Source: an uncultured Pelagibacteraceae bacterium
GTDB lineage: Bacteria > Pseudomonadota > Alphaproteobacteria > Pelagibacterales > Pelagibacteraceae
Direction of reading: 5' to 3'
Assembly: GCA_902590505.1 (NCBI GenBank)
Contig: CACIWZ010000003.1
Location: forward strand, 1-64,000
DNA: 64,000 bases
Shown here: one piece after another, positions 16,371 to 27,475 of the stretch
How the letters are laid out: each line of letters starts with the position of its first letter
Numbering within the stretch: position 1 is the stretch's first letter
The notes under the pieces: generated by a model
Told to the model about the DNA's origin: nothing
The model's input: only the letters and a program-made list of their open reading frames with translations
Databases searched by the model: none
Program-made: the position numbers and the translations under genes

Positions 16371-17072
16371 ATGCTAGAAGTAAAAATTTTTACTTTATAT
16401 CCAGATTTGTTTCCTGGTCCTTTGGACATTGGAATATTTAAAAAAGCAAGGGAAAACAAAATTTGGAATTTAAAAGTAATAAATATTAGAGAATATTCGA
16501 AAGATAATCACGGCACAGTAGATGACACTCCTTTTGGAGGAGGAAGTGGAATGCTTTTACGTCCTGATATATTAGCATCAGCTCTTGATAAGAATATAAA
16601 AAAAAAAGAAAAAATTATTTACTTATCTCCAAGAGGAAAAAAATTTGACCAAAACGTTGCGAGATCATTAAGTAAAGAGAAAAACTTAAACCTTATCTGT
16701 GGTCATTTTGAAGGTGTTGATCAAAGGCTTCTAGAGACACGAAACATTGAAGAATATAGTTTAGGTGATTTCGTTTTATCTGGAGGTGAACCAGCTTCTT
16801 TTGTACTAGTTGACGCTTTAATTAGATTATTACCTGGAGTGCTTGGAAACAAAGACTCCGTCAAAGAAGAAAGTTTTGAAAATCATCTTTTAGAATATCC
16901 TCAATATACTAAACCAAGAAAATGGGAAGGTAAAAGCCCACCAGAGGTCTTATTTTCGGGAGATCACGCCAAAATAAAAGGGTGGCGTTTATCTCAATCT
17001 GAGGCTATAACACGTCGCCAGAGACCCGATCTTTGGAAAAAATATTTAGAGAAAAAAAATGAAAAACATTGA
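16371..17072 (+). CDS. trmD: tRNA (guanine-N1)-methyltransferase TrmD
   Basis: SPOUT-class enzyme (233 residues) that methylates G37 of tRNAs from SAM, preventing frameshifting. The trefoil-knot SAM site is recognisable from [27 protein letters not shown] and the RLLPGVLGN segment; the C-terminal half carries YTKPRKWEG and the [18 protein letters not shown] helix. It starts 17 bases after rpsP, and its end overlaps rplS by 14 bases. Length is normal. Confidence 0.96.
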   Translation: MLEVKIFTLYPDLFPGPLDIGIFKKARENKIWNLKVINIREYSKDNHGTVDDTPFGGGSGMLLRPDILASALDKNIKKKEKIIYLSPRGKKFDQNVARSLSKEKNLNLICGHFEGVDQRLLETRNIEEYSLGDFVLSGGEPASFVLVDALIRLLPGVLGNKDSVKEESFENHLLEYPQYTKPRKWEGKSPPEVLFSGDHAKIKGWRLSQSEAITRRQRPDLWKKYLEKKNEKH

Positions 17073-17568
17073 AGACATAAATAAAGCAGCAATAAAAAAG
17101 ATAGTTGCTAATAAAAAAATTACAGAATTTTCTCCAGGAGACACATTAAAAGTGGGTGTTAAAATTATAGAAGGTAAAAGAGAAAGGATCCAATATTTTG
17201 AAGGTGTTTGTATTGCTAAAAAAAATAGAGATATAAATTCTTCATTTACTGTAAGAAAAATTTCATTTGGTGAGGGCGTAGAGAGAACTTTTGCACTTTA
17301 TAGTCCTAATGTGGACTCAATTAAAGTAATAAGATCGGGAAAAGTTAGAAGAGCCAAACTTTATTATTTGAGAGATAGAAAAGGAAAATCTGCAAGAATT
17401 GCTGAAAAAATTAAAAAGAAAATTGGTGTCGATGTTTCAGTGAAGACAGAGGAGCCAAAAGTAAAACCGATCGAGCCTACTACTCAAGAGACCAAAGTAG
17501 AAGAAGTTAAAAAAGAGGCTCCAGACGTCAAAGCTAAAGCTGAAAAGCCGACTAGCGAAAAAAAATAA
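17059..17568 (+). CDS. rplS: 50S ribosomal protein L19 with charged C-terminal tail
   Basis: bL19 core in the first 115 or so residues ([66 protein letters not shown]), followed by about 50 residues of Lys/Glu/Val/Pro-rich sequence, for 169 in all. It contributes to a bridge at the 30S-50S interface. The start codon lies inside trmD with 14 bases of overlap. The tail resembles those of S16 and L21 in this window. Confidence 0.95.
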   Translation: MKNIEDINKAAIKKIVANKKITEFSPGDTLKVGVKIIEGKRERIQYFEGVCIAKKNRDINSSFTVRKISFGEGVERTFALYSPNVDSIKVIRSGKVRRAKLYYLRDRKGKSARIAEKIKKKIGVDVSVKTEEPKVKPIEPTTQETKVEEVKKEAPDVKAKAEKPTSEKK

Positions 17569-17574
17569 AATTAA

Positions 17575-18972
17575 ATGTCTAAAACTCTATACGATAAGAT
17601 ATGGGAAAACCATCTTGTTCATGAACAAAGCGATGGAACTTCATTAATTTATGTCGATAGACATTTAGTCCATGAAGTTACGAGCCCCCAAGCTTTTGAA
17701 GGACTCAGATTACAAAAAAGAAAAGTTAGAAGACCAGAATTAACTCTTGCAGTGCCTGATCACAATGTTCCTACAACTGACAGGTCAAAAGGTATAAATG
17801 ATGAGGACTCTAGAATTCAAGTAGAAACATTAAGAAAAAACTGTAAAGACTTTGGAGTAGAACTTTTTGATGTTAATGACAAGCGTCAAGGCATAGTCCA
17901 CATTATTGGACCTGAACAAGGTTTCACTCAGCCAGGAACAGTAATTGTTTGTGGCGACAGCCATACTGCTACACACGGAGCATTCGGTGCATTAGCTTTT
18001 GGAATAGGAACATCTGAAGTTGAACACGTTCTTGCTACACAAACTTTAATGCAAAAGAAATCGAAAAATTTAAGAATAAACGTTAATGGCAATTTACCAA
18101 AGGGAGTTACTGCAAAAGATGTAATCTTAAAAATTATTGGTACGATTGGAACTGCGGGCGGAACTGGATACGTAGTTGAATTTGCCGGCGATGTGATTAA
18201 AAGTTTAAGTATGGAAGAGAGAATGACTGTTTGTAATATGACCATTGAAGCAGGTGCAAGAGCTGGATTAATCGCACCAGATGAAAAAACATTTAGTTAT
18301 TTAAAAGGTAAAACAATGTCGCCAAAAGGTGAAAATTGGACTAAAGCTGTAGAATTTTGGAAGACTTTGTATTCAGACAAAGACTGCAAATTTGATAAAG
18401 AGGTTAATATTGATGGCAAAAATATAGAACCACTTGTTACTTGGGGCACTTCACCTCAAGATGTATCACCAGTTACTGGTGTTGTACCAGATCCAGAAAA
18501 GGAAAATAACGAGGATAGAAAAATGGCTATGAAGAGATCTCTTGATTATATGGGATTAGAAGCAAACACTAAAATTTCAGACATAAAAATTGATAAGATT
18601 TTTATAGGAAGCTGTACAAACGGCAGAATAGAGGATTTAAGATTGGCTGCAGATCTTTTAAAAGGCAAAAAAATTGCTGATAATGTAAGCGCTATGGTTG
18701 TTCCAGGATCCGGATTAGTTAAAGAGCAAGCTGAAAAAGAGGGAATTGACAAAATTTTCAAAGAAGCAGGTTTTGAATGGAGAGAGCCTGGTTGTTCAAT
18801 GTGTTTAGGTATGAATCCAGATCAATTAAAGCCTAAAGAAAGATGTGCTTCAACATCAAATAGGAACTTTGAAGGCAGACAAGGTCGTGGAGGAAGAACA
18901 CATCTAGTAAGTCCAGGGATGGCTATTGCTGCAGCAATCAAAGGGCATCTAGCTGATGTAAGAGAAATATAA
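17575..18972 (+). CDS. leuC: 3-isopropylmalate dehydratase large subunit LeuC
   Basis: Aconitase-family large subunit (465 residues) for the isomerisation of 2- to 3-isopropylmalate in leucine synthesis. The N-terminal [12 protein letters not shown] and [14 protein letters not shown], and the 4Fe-4S ligands in FIGSCTNGR and [11 protein letters not shown], are intact. It heads leuC-leuD-leuB and follows rplS by 6 bases, so it may be read from the upstream ribosomal operon. leuA is not in the window. Confidence 0.96.
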   Translation: MSKTLYDKIWENHLVHEQSDGTSLIYVDRHLVHEVTSPQAFEGLRLQKRKVRRPELTLAVPDHNVPTTDRSKGINDEDSRIQVETLRKNCKDFGVELFDVNDKRQGIVHIIGPEQGFTQPGTVIVCGDSHTATHGAFGALAFGIGTSEVEHVLATQTLMQKKSKNLRINVNGNLPKGVTAKDVILKIIGTIGTAGGTGYVVEFAGDVIKSLSMEERMTVCNMTIEAGARAGLIAPDEKTFSYLKGKTMSPKGENWTKAVEFWKTLYSDKDCKFDKEVNIDGKNIEPLVTWGTSPQDVSPVTGVVPDPEKENNEDRKMAMKRSLDYMGLEANTKISDIKIDKIFIGSCTNGRIEDLRLAADLLKGKKIADNVSAMVVPGSGLVKEQAEKEGIDKIFKEAGFEWREPGCSMCLGMNPDQLKPKERCASTSNRNFEGRQGRGGRTHLVSPGMAIAAAIKGHLADVREI

Positions 18973-18973
18973 T

Positions 18974-19582
18974 ATGGAAAAATTTAATAATTTAAGATCA
19001 ATACCATCATATTTATCACTACAAAATATTGATACAGATATGATAATCCCAAAGCAATTTTTAAAAACCATCAAAAGAACAGGTTTAGGAAAAAGTTTAT
19101 TTTATGAAATGCGTTATGATGAAAATGGAAAAAGGAATAAAAATTTCATTCTAAATAAGGAACCTTACAATAAATCAAAAATTCTTTTAGCAGGAAAAAA
19201 TTTTGGATGCGGATCATCAAGAGAACACGCTCCATGGGCTTTATCCGATTTTGGTATAAAGTGCGTAATAAGTGCTAGTTTTGCAGATATTTTTTACAAT
19301 AATTGTTTTAAAAACGGAATTCTTCCAATTAAGATTGATGATAAAATTGTTATTGAACTAGCCGAATATTCTAACAGGAAAGAGGAAATTGAAATTAGTT
19401 TAGAGAAGCAAGAAATAAAATATGGAAACAAAGTTGCAAATTTTGAGCTGGATCCCTTTAAAAAGAAATGTTTGATGGAAGGTCTAGATGATATAGCACT
19501 TTCAATGGAAAAAATTTCCAGCATAGACGACTACGAAAAAAAACTACAATCCACAAAACCTTGGGTTCTAAATAATGGCTAA
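18974..19582 (+). CDS. leuD: 3-isopropylmalate dehydratase small subunit LeuD
   Basis: Small subunit of isopropylmalate isomerase, 202 residues. Typical features are [16 protein letters not shown], the substrate-binding loop [15 protein letters not shown] and [17 protein letters not shown]. It starts one base after leuC and overlaps leuB by 8 bases, as expected for a tightly coupled complex. Confidence 0.96.
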   Translation: MEKFNNLRSIPSYLSLQNIDTDMIIPKQFLKTIKRTGLGKSLFYEMRYDENGKRNKNFILNKEPYNKSKILLAGKNFGCGSSREHAPWALSDFGIKCVISASFADIFYNNCFKNGILPIKIDDKIVIELAEYSNRKEEIEISLEKQEIKYGNKVANFELDPFKKKCLMEGLDDIALSMEKISSIDDYEKKLQSTKPWVLNNG

Positions 19583-20678
19583 TAAGACTAGGAAAATTTT
19601 GCTTTTACCTGGCGATGGAATAGGCCCTGAGGTGGTTGCAGAAGCAAGAAGAATACTTGAGTGGATGAATAAAACAAAGTCTTTAGATTTTGTTTTAAGC
19701 CAAGAATTAATTGGTGGTGCGTCTATTGATGCAAATAAAGTTCCAATTACTGATGAGGTTTTTTATAAGTCTTTGGAATCTGATGCAGTAATATTAGGTG
19801 CTTGTGGCGGACCTAAATGGGATAATTTGGAATTTTCAAAAAAACCTGAGAGAGCTCTTTTAAAACTTAGAAAAGAGCTAAAGTTATTCGCTAACTTAAG
19901 ACCAGCTATTTGCTTCAAACAACTTGTTGACTCTTCAACTCTTAAACCAGAAATAGTTTCAGGGTTAGATATCATGATTGTGAGGGAATTAACTGGTGGT
20001 ATTTATTTTGGTGAACCGCGTGGGATTGAACCAATTGAAAATAACCAAAGAAAAGGAATTAATACTCACTCATATACTACTTCAGAAATTCACCGGATAG
20101 CACGTGTTGCATTTGATTTGGCAAAAAAAAGAAAAAATAAAGTTACCTCCTGCGAAAAATCAAATGTCATGGAGGCAGGTATTTTATGGAGAGAAGAGGT
20201 ACAGGCGATTAAGGATAAAGAATTTAAAAAGGTAGAGCTAAATCATATGTTAGCTGATAACTGTGCGATGCAGCTTTTAAGATACCCAAAACAATTTGAC
20301 GTTATTTTAGCAGACAATTTATTTGGTGACATGTTGTCAGACGAGGCAGCAATGCTTACAGGTTCTCTAGGACTTTTACCTTCTGCATCATTAGGTGCAA
20401 AAGATAAAAACGGAAGAATTAGATCATTATACGAACCAGTTCATGGATCCGCTCCTGATATTGAGGGAAAAAATATTGCTAATCCAATAGCTACTATTTT
20501 AAGTTTATCTATGGCATTAAGGTATTCCTTAGACCTTGGAAAAGAGGCAGATCAACTTGATAATGCCGTACAGAGTGTTTTAGACGATGGTTTAAGAACA
20601 AAAGATATAATGTCTAAAAATATGAAAGAGGTTTCTACCACGGAGATGGGTGATGCAATCATCGCAAAATTGAAATAA
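19575..20678 (+). CDS. leuB: 3-isopropylmalate dehydrogenase LeuB
   Basis: NAD-dependent decarboxylating dehydrogenase (367 residues) giving 2-oxoisocaproate, the leucine precursor. [12 protein letters not shown] at the N terminus, [14 protein letters not shown], the [13 protein letters not shown] metal-binding segment and the NAD-site [10 protein letters not shown] are present. It overlaps leuD by 8 bases and is followed 11 bases later by asd, a leu-asd arrangement that is common in proteobacteria. Confidence 0.96.
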   Translation: MANKTRKILLLPGDGIGPEVVAEARRILEWMNKTKSLDFVLSQELIGGASIDANKVPITDEVFYKSLESDAVILGACGGPKWDNLEFSKKPERALLKLRKELKLFANLRPAICFKQLVDSSTLKPEIVSGLDIMIVRELTGGIYFGEPRGIEPIENNQRKGINTHSYTTSEIHRIARVAFDLAKKRKNKVTSCEKSNVMEAGILWREEVQAIKDKEFKKVELNHMLADNCAMQLLRYPKQFDVILADNLFGDMLSDEAAMLTGSLGLLPSASLGAKDKNGRIRSLYEPVHGSAPDIEGKNIANPIATILSLSMALRYSLDLGKEADQLDNAVQSVLDDGLRTKDIMSKNMKEVSTTEMGDAIIAKLK

Positions 20679-20689
20679 AGTAAGAAATT

Positions 20690-21682
20690 ATGAATTTTGC
20701 AATTATTGGCGCCTCAGGAAATGTTGGAAGAAAAACAATTGAAATTTTAGAGAAATCTAAAATAGCTATTGATAATCTTTTTTTAGTTGCATCTTCAAAA
20801 AGTGCAGGAAAAAAGATTAAATTTAAAAATAAAGAAATTAAAATCGAAGATTTAGAAAATTACAATTTTTCTAGAGCCCAGATTACTTTTTTTGCTGCAG
20901 GAAGTAAGGTAGCTAAAGAATGGGTCCCTAAAGCAGCAAAAGAAACTATTGTTATAGATAACTCTAGTTATTTTAGAATGCAAAAAGATGTTCCTCTTGT
21001 TGTGCCAGAGGTAAATTCAGAAGCACTTAACAAACATAAGAACATAATAGCAAATCCGAATTGTTCAACTATGCAAATGGTTCTTCCTTTAAAGCCATTG
21101 CATGATGAATATAAAATCAAACGAGTTATAGTTTCAACTTATCAAGCAGTTTCTGGTGCTGGCAAAGAACCTATGGATGAGCTTTTTGATCAATCAAGAG
21201 ATTATTTAGATGGAAAAAAAATTAACCCAATAAATTTTTCTAAACAAATTGCTTTCAACTTAATTCCGCATATCGATTCTTTTGATCAAGATGGATATAC
21301 AAAAGAAGAATTAAAAATGACTAATGAAACGAAAAAGATCTTAGATAATGAAATTGATGTTTCTGCAACATGCGTTAGAGTTCCTGTTAGAACTGGTCAT
21401 TCAGAGTCTATTAACATTGAGTTTGATAATCTTTATGATTTTGAGAATATAATTAAAATTTTAAAAAATGCCCCAGGTTGTAAAGTTATTGATGAGCGTA
21501 GTGATGGAGGATATATGACTCCTCTAGAAGCTGAAGGAAGTTATACAACTTATATATCAAGAATTAGAAAAGATAATTCTAATATTAAAGCTATTAATTT
21601 ATGGGTAGTATCAGACAATTTATTAAAAGGAGCGGCATTAAATACTGTTCAAATCGCTGAGTGTTTAATGAAAAAATTATAA
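20690..21682 (+). CDS. asd: aspartate-semialdehyde dehydrogenase Asd
   Basis: NADP-dependent enzyme (330 residues) producing aspartate semialdehyde for lysine, threonine and methionine synthesis and for diaminopimelate. It shows the GASGNVGRKTIEIL nucleotide motif, the catalytic cysteine in NPNCSTMQM and the substrate segment CVRVPVRTGHSESI with its basic and histidine residues. It supplies the pathways of dapF, lysA and metX elsewhere in the window. sdhC begins 20 bases after it ends. Confidence 0.95.
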   Translation: MNFAIIGASGNVGRKTIEILEKSKIAIDNLFLVASSKSAGKKIKFKNKEIKIEDLENYNFSRAQITFFAAGSKVAKEWVPKAAKETIVIDNSSYFRMQKDVPLVVPEVNSEALNKHKNIIANPNCSTMQMVLPLKPLHDEYKIKRVIVSTYQAVSGAGKEPMDELFDQSRDYLDGKKINPINFSKQIAFNLIPHIDSFDQDGYTKEELKMTNETKKILDNEIDVSATCVRVPVRTGHSESINIEFDNLYDFENIIKILKNAPGCKVIDERSDGGYMTPLEAEGSYTTYISRIRKDNSNIKAINLWVVSDNLLKGAALNTVQIAECLMKKL

Positions 21683-21702
21683 CTATAGTTTATAAGTTTA
21701 TT

Positions 21703-22086
21703 ATGCAAAATAATAATCCATTAAGCCCACATCTTCAAATTTATAAATGGCATATATCATCTTTATTATCAATTACGCACAGAGTGGTAGGTGTAATAAA
21801 TTTTTTTGCATTAATGGCAATTTGTTTTTGGGCTATTTCATTATTTTTTGGTGAAAATTTCTATCGATCCTTTGAAATTGTTCTAAATACTTTTTATGGT
21901 AAGTTTTTAATTATTTCACTTTGTTGGACTTTTAGCTTCCAAATTTTAAATGAGATAAGACATTTGGTATGGGATGCTGGTTTTGGATTTGATTTAAAAG
22001 CTGCAAAAATATCAGGGATTTTTACTTTGATTGGATCTTTAATCTTAACAATTTTATTTTATTTGGCCGGGAGAAATTTTATTTAA
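21703..22086 (+). CDS. sdhC: succinate dehydrogenase cytochrome b556 subunit SdhC
   Basis: Membrane anchor of complex II, 127 residues from the ATG at 21703 (MQNNNPLSPHLQIYKW). A GTG 42 bases earlier would run back into asd and is not the likely start. The SdhC signature SPHLQIYKW...SITHRVVGV is present, and the heme-ligand histidine lies in NEIRHLVWDAGFGF. Three hydrophobic segments can be seen. With SdhD it binds heme b and ubiquinone. Confidence 0.93.
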   Translation: MQNNNPLSPHLQIYKWHISSLLSITHRVVGVINFFALMAICFWAISLFFGENFYRSFEIVLNTFYGKFLIISLCWTFSFQILNEIRHLVWDAGFGFDLKAAKISGIFTLIGSLILTILFYLAGRNFI

Positions 22087-22087
22087 A

Positions 22088-22414
22088 ATGCATTACTCTA
22101 CAAAAAAATGGATTTTTACAAAAATTTGTTCATTAATTCTTATTCCTTTTATGATTTGGTTTTTAATTAGTTTTGTATCTATTTACGATAAGGGGTATTT
22201 AGAAATAATTGAATTTTTTTCAAGTACAGTATCAAAAGTATTATTTTCGCTACTAGTCGTTACTGCATTCTTTTTTTATACTCTGACTATAAGTGAGATT
22301 TTTGAGGATTATTTACATGATGAGCAAACCAAAAATGTCGCAAATAAAGTATTAAATTTATTTGCTATAGTAGTTTCAATTTTAACAATAATAACTATAT
22401 ACAATCTTAACTAA
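22088..22414 (+). CDS. sdhD: succinate dehydrogenase membrane anchor SdhD
   Basis: Second complex II anchor, 108 residues with three hydrophobic helices (about 10-30, 50-75 and 85-106). [14 protein letters not shown] between helices 2 and 3 matches the SdhD pattern of a conserved acidic-Asp-Tyr-His segment near the quinone site. The stop overlaps the sdhA start (TAATG). Confidence 0.9.
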   Translation: MHYSTKKWIFTKICSLILIPFMIWFLISFVSIYDKGYLEIIEFFSSTVSKVLFSLLVVTAFFFYTLTISEIFEDYLHDEQTKNVANKVLNLFAIVVSILTIITIYNLN

Positions 22415-24189
22415 TGAGCGCATATAAAATAATTGATCACGAATATGATGTTGTTGTTCTTGGAGCAGGAGGCTCTGGTTTAAGGGCGGCTGTTGGTCTA
22501 TCAGAGGCAGGTTTAAAAACTGCATGTATTTCCAAAGTCTTCCCAACAAGAAGCCATACATCAGCAGCTCAAGGAGGTATTTCCGCTGCATTAGGAAACA
22601 TGGGTGAAGATGATTGGCGATGGCACATGTATGACACTGTTAAAGGATCCGATTGGCTTGGTGATCAGGACGCAATAGAATATCTTTGCAAGGAAGCTCC
22701 GAGAGCAGTAGTTGAATTAGAGAGATACGGAGTTCCATTCAGCAGAACTGATGATGGAAAAATTTACCAAAGACCTTTTGGAGGTATGACTAAAAATTAT
22801 GGCAATGGAACTGCTCAAAGAACTTGCGCAGCTGCTGATAGAACTGGCCACGCTATCTTGCATACTCTTTATGGTCAAGCTTTGAAGCAACAAACAGAAT
22901 TTTTTATTGAATATTTTGCATTAGATTTAATAATGAAGAATGGTGAATGCAAAGGTGTGATAGCTTGGAATTTAACTGATGGGACAATACATAGATTTAG
23001 ATCACATATTACGATTATTGCAACTGGAGGGTATGGTAAAGTTTATTACTCAGCAACATCCGCCCATACATGTACTGGAGATGGAAATGCGATGGTTCTT
23101 AGAGCAGGCTTACCTTTACAAGACATGGAATTCGTACAATTTCATCCGACTGGAATTTATGGAGTTGGATGTTTAATAACTGAAGGAGTTAGAGGAGAAG
23201 GTGGATTTTTAGTAAATGGTAAAGGAGAAAGATTTATGGAAAGATATGCACCTAATGCGAAAGACTTAGCTTCTAGAGACGTGGTAAGCAGATCAATGGA
23301 AATGGAAATCAACGAAGGTAGAGGTGCGGGAAAAGATAAGGATCATATAAACCTTCATTTAGATCACATTGATAAAAAAGTTATAGATGAGAGATTACCA
23401 GGTATCTCTGAGGCAGCAAAAACTTTTGCAAATGTTGATGTTAGCAAAGAGCCTATTCCAGTTGTTCCAACAGTTCATTACAACATGGGAGGAATTCCTA
23501 CAAATTATAAGGCGGAGGTGCTCACTTTGAACGGTTCAGAAAAAACTGTTCCTGGATTAATGGCTATAGGAGAAGCAGCTTGCGTCTCAGTTCACGGAGC
23601 TAATAGATTAGGATCAAACTCTTTAATCGATTTAGTAGTTTTTGGAAGGGCAGCTGCAAAAAGGGCAGCAGAATTAGTAAAGCCAGGAAGTCCACATGAA
23701 GATGTTTCAAAATCAGAAACAGACAAATGCCTAGATAGATTCGATAAGATAAGAAACTCAGATGGATCTACAAAAACATCAGAACTTAGACTACAAATGC
23801 AGAAAACAATGCAATCAAAATGCGCTGTATTTAGAACAGAAAAAACCTTAAAAGAAGGTGTGGAGCAAATTAGGAAGCCATACGATGGAATTAGTGATAT
23901 TTCTGTTAAAGATAAATCTTTGCTATTTAATACTGATTTAGTTGAAACTTTAGAGTTTGATAATTTAATTAGCCAGGCATTAACTACTATGGACTCTGCC
24001 TACAACAGAAAAGAGAGCAGAGGTGCACATGCTAGAGAGGATTTTACGAAAAGAGATGATAAAAATTTCATGAAACATACATTGGCCTGGCAAAACGGAA
24101 AAAAAGTCGAAATCAAATATAGAGACGTTCATTCTAGAACTCTAACTAACGATGTTCAATATTTTCCACCAAAGGAGAGAGTTTATTAA
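22414..24189 (+). CDS. sdhA: succinate dehydrogenase flavoprotein subunit SdhA
   Basis: FAD-containing catalytic subunit (591 residues) oxidising succinate to fumarate. [17 protein letters not shown] is the FAD dinucleotide motif; the histidine in [12 protein letters not shown] is the covalent FAD attachment site; [18 protein letters not shown] and [13 protein letters not shown] line the active site and FAD region. Length is standard. It is coupled to sdhD by TAATG and followed by sdhB after 2 bases. Confidence 0.97.
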   Translation: MSAYKIIDHEYDVVVLGAGGSGLRAAVGLSEAGLKTACISKVFPTRSHTSAAQGGISAALGNMGEDDWRWHMYDTVKGSDWLGDQDAIEYLCKEAPRAVVELERYGVPFSRTDDGKIYQRPFGGMTKNYGNGTAQRTCAAADRTGHAILHTLYGQALKQQTEFFIEYFALDLIMKNGECKGVIAWNLTDGTIHRFRSHITIIATGGYGKVYYSATSAHTCTGDGNAMVLRAGLPLQDMEFVQFHPTGIYGVGCLITEGVRGEGGFLVNGKGERFMERYAPNAKDLASRDVVSRSMEMEINEGRGAGKDKDHINLHLDHIDKKVIDERLPGISEAAKTFANVDVSKEPIPVVPTVHYNMGGIPTNYKAEVLTLNGSEKTVPGLMAIGEAACVSVHGANRLGSNSLIDLVVFGRAAAKRAAELVKPGSPHEDVSKSETDKCLDRFDKIRNSDGSTKTSELRLQMQKTMQSKCAVFRTEKTLKEGVEQIRKPYDGISDISVKDKSLLFNTDLVETLEFDNLISQALTTMDSAYNRKESRGAHAREDFTKRDDKNFMKHTLAWQNGKKVEIKYRDVHSRTLTNDVQYFPPKERVY

Positions 24190-24191
24190 TA

Positions 24192-24968
24192 ATGGCACAA
24201 TTTAGCCTACCGCAAAATTCGAAAATTGAGGTAGGAAATTATTTTAAAGATAAAACAAACTCAAAAAATCTTAGAAAAATAAACGTTTATAGATGGGATC
24301 CTTCAACAGGAAAAAACCCAAGAGTTGATACTTTTGAGGTTGATATGGACAATTGTGGTCCAAAGGTTTTGGACATTTTATTCAAAATAAAAAATGAAAT
24401 AGATCCGTCTTTAACATTCAGAAGATCTTGTGCTCACGGCGTTTGTGGATCCTGTGCAATGAATATTGATGGAGTAAATGGCCTAGCTTGTATAAAATCT
24501 CATTCAGATATAAGTGGGGATCTAAATATTTATCCTTTACCTCATTTAAAAGTAGTAAAAGATTTAATTGGAGATCTCACAACTTTGTATAAACAATATG
24601 AGTCTATTCAGCCTTGGTTAAAAGTTGATCAAACTGGACAAGAGAAAACTGAACTTAAACAATCTCAGAAAGACAGGGAAAAGTTAGATGGATACTATGA
24701 ATGTATTTTATGTGCTTGTTGCTCTACGTCTTGCCCAAGTTATTGGTGGAATGGTGATAAATACTTAGGGCCTGCAGTTCTATTACAAGCATATCGCTGG
24801 ATAAATGATAGTAGAGATGGCGATAAAAAAGAAAGATTGAAGAAAGTTGCTGATGAATTAAAGCTATACAGATGTCATACCATAATGAATTGTACTAATT
24901 CATGTCCGAAAGGTCTTAATCCTGCAAAAGCTATAGGATCTATCAAAAAAATGCTTGCAACAAGCTAA
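24192..24968 (+). CDS. sdhB: succinate dehydrogenase iron-sulfur subunit SdhB
   Basis: Iron-sulfur subunit of 258 residues. The 2Fe-2S cluster motif is [17 protein letters not shown]; the 4Fe-4S and 3Fe-4S clusters use [16 protein letters not shown] and [17 protein letters not shown]. It moves electrons from SdhA to quinone. It ends the sdhCDAB set, and mmsA begins 23 bases later on the same strand. Confidence 0.97.
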   Translation: MAQFSLPQNSKIEVGNYFKDKTNSKNLRKINVYRWDPSTGKNPRVDTFEVDMDNCGPKVLDILFKIKNEIDPSLTFRRSCAHGVCGSCAMNIDGVNGLACIKSHSDISGDLNIYPLPHLKVVKDLIGDLTTLYKQYESIQPWLKVDQTGQEKTELKQSQKDREKLDGYYECILCACCSTSCPSYWWNGDKYLGPAVLLQAYRWINDSRDGDKKERLKKVADELKLYRCHTIMNCTNSCPKGLNPAKAIGSIKKMLATS

Positions 24969-24991
24969 AAGCTTATTTATTCAATTACATC

Positions 24992-26485
24992 ATGAATACA
25001 ATACAGCATTTTGTTAATGGAAAAAAATTCTTAGGAGAGTCAAAAAGAGCTGGTAAAGTCTTTAATCCAGCCACTGGTGAGCAAACTGCTGAAGTTAAAT
25101 TAGCAACAACTAAAGATGTTAATGATGCTGTTGATAATGCAAAAAAAGCTTTTGAAAGTTGGTCTAATAAGCCTCCATTACAAAGAGCGAGAGTAATGTT
25201 TAAATTTAAAGAATTAATAGAAAAAAATTCTGATGAACTGACAAAGATAATTGTCTCCGAACATGGGAAAGTGTACGAAGATGCAAAAGGATCACTCACA
25301 AGAGGTTTAGAAGTAGTTGAATATGCATGCGGAATACCTCAAATGTTAAAGGGGGAATTTACAGAAAATGTTGGATCAAATGTTGACAGTTGGTCAATTA
25401 GACAACCTTTGGGTGTTTGTGCTGGAATAACACCATTTAATTTCCCAGCAATGGTTCCTATGTGGATGTTTCCTATGGCTATAGCTTGTGGAAATACTTT
25501 TGTTTTGAAACCCTCGGAAAAAGATCCTTCATGTTCAATAAGGTTAGCAGAGTTATTAAAAGAAGCTGGATTACCCGATGGTGTTTTTAATGTAGTTAAC
25601 GGAGACAAAGAAGCTGTAGATGCTTTAATTAATAATAAAGATGTCGTTGCTATGAGTTTTGTTGGATCTACACCAATTGCAAAATACATTTACGAAGAAT
25701 GTGCAAAAAACGAGAAAAGAGTTCAAGCTCTAGGAGGGGCTAAAAATCATTGTGTTGTTATGCCAGACTGTGATTTAGATCAAGCTGTTAACGGTCTCAT
25801 GGGCGCAGCCTACGGTTCAGCAGGTGAAAGATGTATGGCTCAATCAGTAGCAGTAGCGGTAGGAGGAATAGGAGATAAGTTAGTAAGCTCCTTGGCAAAA
25901 AAAGTTGAAGCTCTTAAGGTTGGACCTGGTATGGATAAACAATCAGAAATGGGACCACTTGTAACAAAAGAGCATTTAGCTAAAGTAAAAGGATACGTAG
26001 ATATTGGAGTTAAAGAGGGGGCAAAATTAATTGTAGATGGAAGAAATTTTAAAATGCAGGGTTATGAAAACGGTTACTATATTGGTGGTTGTTTATTTGA
26101 TCAGGTCACAAAAAATATGAGGATATATAAAGAGGAAATTTTTGGCCCTGTATTGTCTGTCGTTAGGGCTAAAGATTTCAATGAGGCATTAAAATTAGTA
26201 AATGATCATGAGTTTGGAAATGGTGTAAGCATATTTACTAGAGACGGCGACTCCGGGCGAACATTTTCATCTAAAGCAAAAATAGGAATGGTCGGTATTA
26301 ATATTCCAATACCTGTTCCAATGGCATTTCATAGTTTTGGTGGGTGGAAAAGATCTTTATTTGGAGACCAACACATGCACGGCCCTGAAGGTGTAAGATT
26401 TTATACTAAATTAAAAACAATAACATCAAGATGGCCCTCAGGATTAAGATCGGATCCAGAATTTGTTATGCCAACAATGAAATAA
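24992..26485 (+). CDS. mmsA: CoA-acylating methylmalonate-semialdehyde dehydrogenase MmsA
   Basis: Aldehyde dehydrogenase superfamily member (497 residues) of the MmsA type, which converts (methyl)malonate semialdehyde to propionyl- or acetyl-CoA with NAD. GKVFNPATGEQ at the N terminus, GITPFNFPAMVPMWMFP, and the catalytic cysteine in GSAGERCMAQSVAV are characteristic. In this setting it would feed valine, beta-alanine or related carbon into the TCA cycle; the exact substrate is inferred. It sits between sdhB and mdh in one dense run. Confidence 0.92.
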   Translation: MNTIQHFVNGKKFLGESKRAGKVFNPATGEQTAEVKLATTKDVNDAVDNAKKAFESWSNKPPLQRARVMFKFKELIEKNSDELTKIIVSEHGKVYEDAKGSLTRGLEVVEYACGIPQMLKGEFTENVGSNVDSWSIRQPLGVCAGITPFNFPAMVPMWMFPMAIACGNTFVLKPSEKDPSCSIRLAELLKEAGLPDGVFNVVNGDKEAVDALINNKDVVAMSFVGSTPIAKYIYEECAKNEKRVQALGGAKNHCVVMPDCDLDQAVNGLMGAAYGSAGERCMAQSVAVAVGGIGDKLVSSLAKKVEALKVGPGMDKQSEMGPLVTKEHLAKVKGYVDIGVKEGAKLIVDGRNFKMQGYENGYYIGGCLFDQVTKNMRIYKEEIFGPVLSVVRAKDFNEALKLVNDHEFGNGVSIFTRDGDSGRTFSSKAKIGMVGINIPIPVPMAFHSFGGWKRSLFGDQHMHGPEGVRFYTKLKTITSRWPSGLRSDPEFVMPTMK

Positions 26486-26494
26486 GACTCACAT

Positions 26495-27451
26495 ATGAAA
26501 AAAAAAATTACTTTAATAGGAGCTGGTCAAATCGGTGGAACATTGGCCCATTTAATAGCACTTAAGGAATTAGGTGATGTTGTATTATTTGATGTAGCGG
26601 CTGGCATAGCTAAAGGAAAAGCACTCGATATAGCCCAATCTTCGCCTGTTAATGATTTTAATATAAATTTAACTGGAACAGATAAATATGAAGATACAAG
26701 GGATTCAGATGTGATTATTATTACTGCCGGAGTTCCAAGGAAACCAGGCATGACAAGAGATGACTTATTGGGAATTAACCTTAAAATCATTAAACAAGTT
26801 GCTGAGGGAATTAACAAAACATCTCCAAATGCTTTTGTAATATGCATTACAAACCCTTTAGATGTAATTGTAATGGCTCTTCAAAAATACTCAGGATTAC
26901 CAAAAACAAAAATTGTTGGCATGGCAGGAATATTAGACTCATCAAGATTTATTTATTTTTTATCACAAGAATTAAAAGTTCCAGTAAAAAAAATTAAATC
27001 TTTCGTCTTAGGCGGACATGGCGATAGTATGGTAGCGATGCTCGGGTCTACAGAAGTTGAAGGAAAAAATATTTTGAAACTAGTTGAAGAAGGAAAAATC
27101 AGTCAAAAAAGACTTGATGAAATAATAAACAGAACCAAAACAGGGGGAGCAGAAATCGTAAAATATTTAGAGAAAGGGTCTGCTTTTTATGCACCCGCAG
27201 CCTCAGGCGTCGAGATGGCTGAAAGCTATTTAAAAGATCTAAAAAAGCAATTACCTTGCGCTGCTTACCTAAATGGTGAATATGGATTTAAAGATATTTA
27301 CGCTGGAGTTCCGGTTATTATTGGAAAAAACGGAGTTGAAAAAATCATAGAAATTGAATTAAGCAAAAATGAAAAAAATGATTTTGATAAGTCGATAGAA
27401 GCAGTTAAAGATTTGTTTGACGCAGCAAAAAAAATCGATAGCTCACTGTAA
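26495..27451 (+). CDS. mdh: malate dehydrogenase Mdh
   Basis: Lactate dehydrogenase-like malate dehydrogenase of 318 residues, as usual in alphaproteobacteria. It has the [12 protein letters not shown] nucleotide motif, substrate arginines in [14 protein letters not shown], the ITNPLDVIV loop and the catalytic histidine in LGGHGDSMV. It oxidises malate to oxaloacetate. Two genes not belonging to the TCA cycle separate it from sucC. Confidence 0.95.
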   Translation: MKKKITLIGAGQIGGTLAHLIALKELGDVVLFDVAAGIAKGKALDIAQSSPVNDFNINLTGTDKYEDTRDSDVIIITAGVPRKPGMTRDDLLGINLKIIKQVAEGINKTSPNAFVICITNPLDVIVMALQKYSGLPKTKIVGMAGILDSSRFIYFLSQELKVPVKKIKSFVLGGHGDSMVAMLGSTEVEGKNILKLVEEGKISQKRLDEIINRTKTGGAEIVKYLEKGSAFYAPAASGVEMAESYLKDLKKQLPCAAYLNGEYGFKDIYAGVPVIIGKNGVEKIIEIELSKNEKNDFDKSIEAVKDLFDAAKKIDSSL

Positions 27452-27475
27452 TATAGTTTTTTTAATATTTTAATA

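Noticed and set aside
16169-16441. Lys/Arg-rich frame overlapping the rpsP tail and the trmD start
   Set aside because: An out-of-frame reading of the low-complexity tail; composition is explained by the purine-rich repeat.
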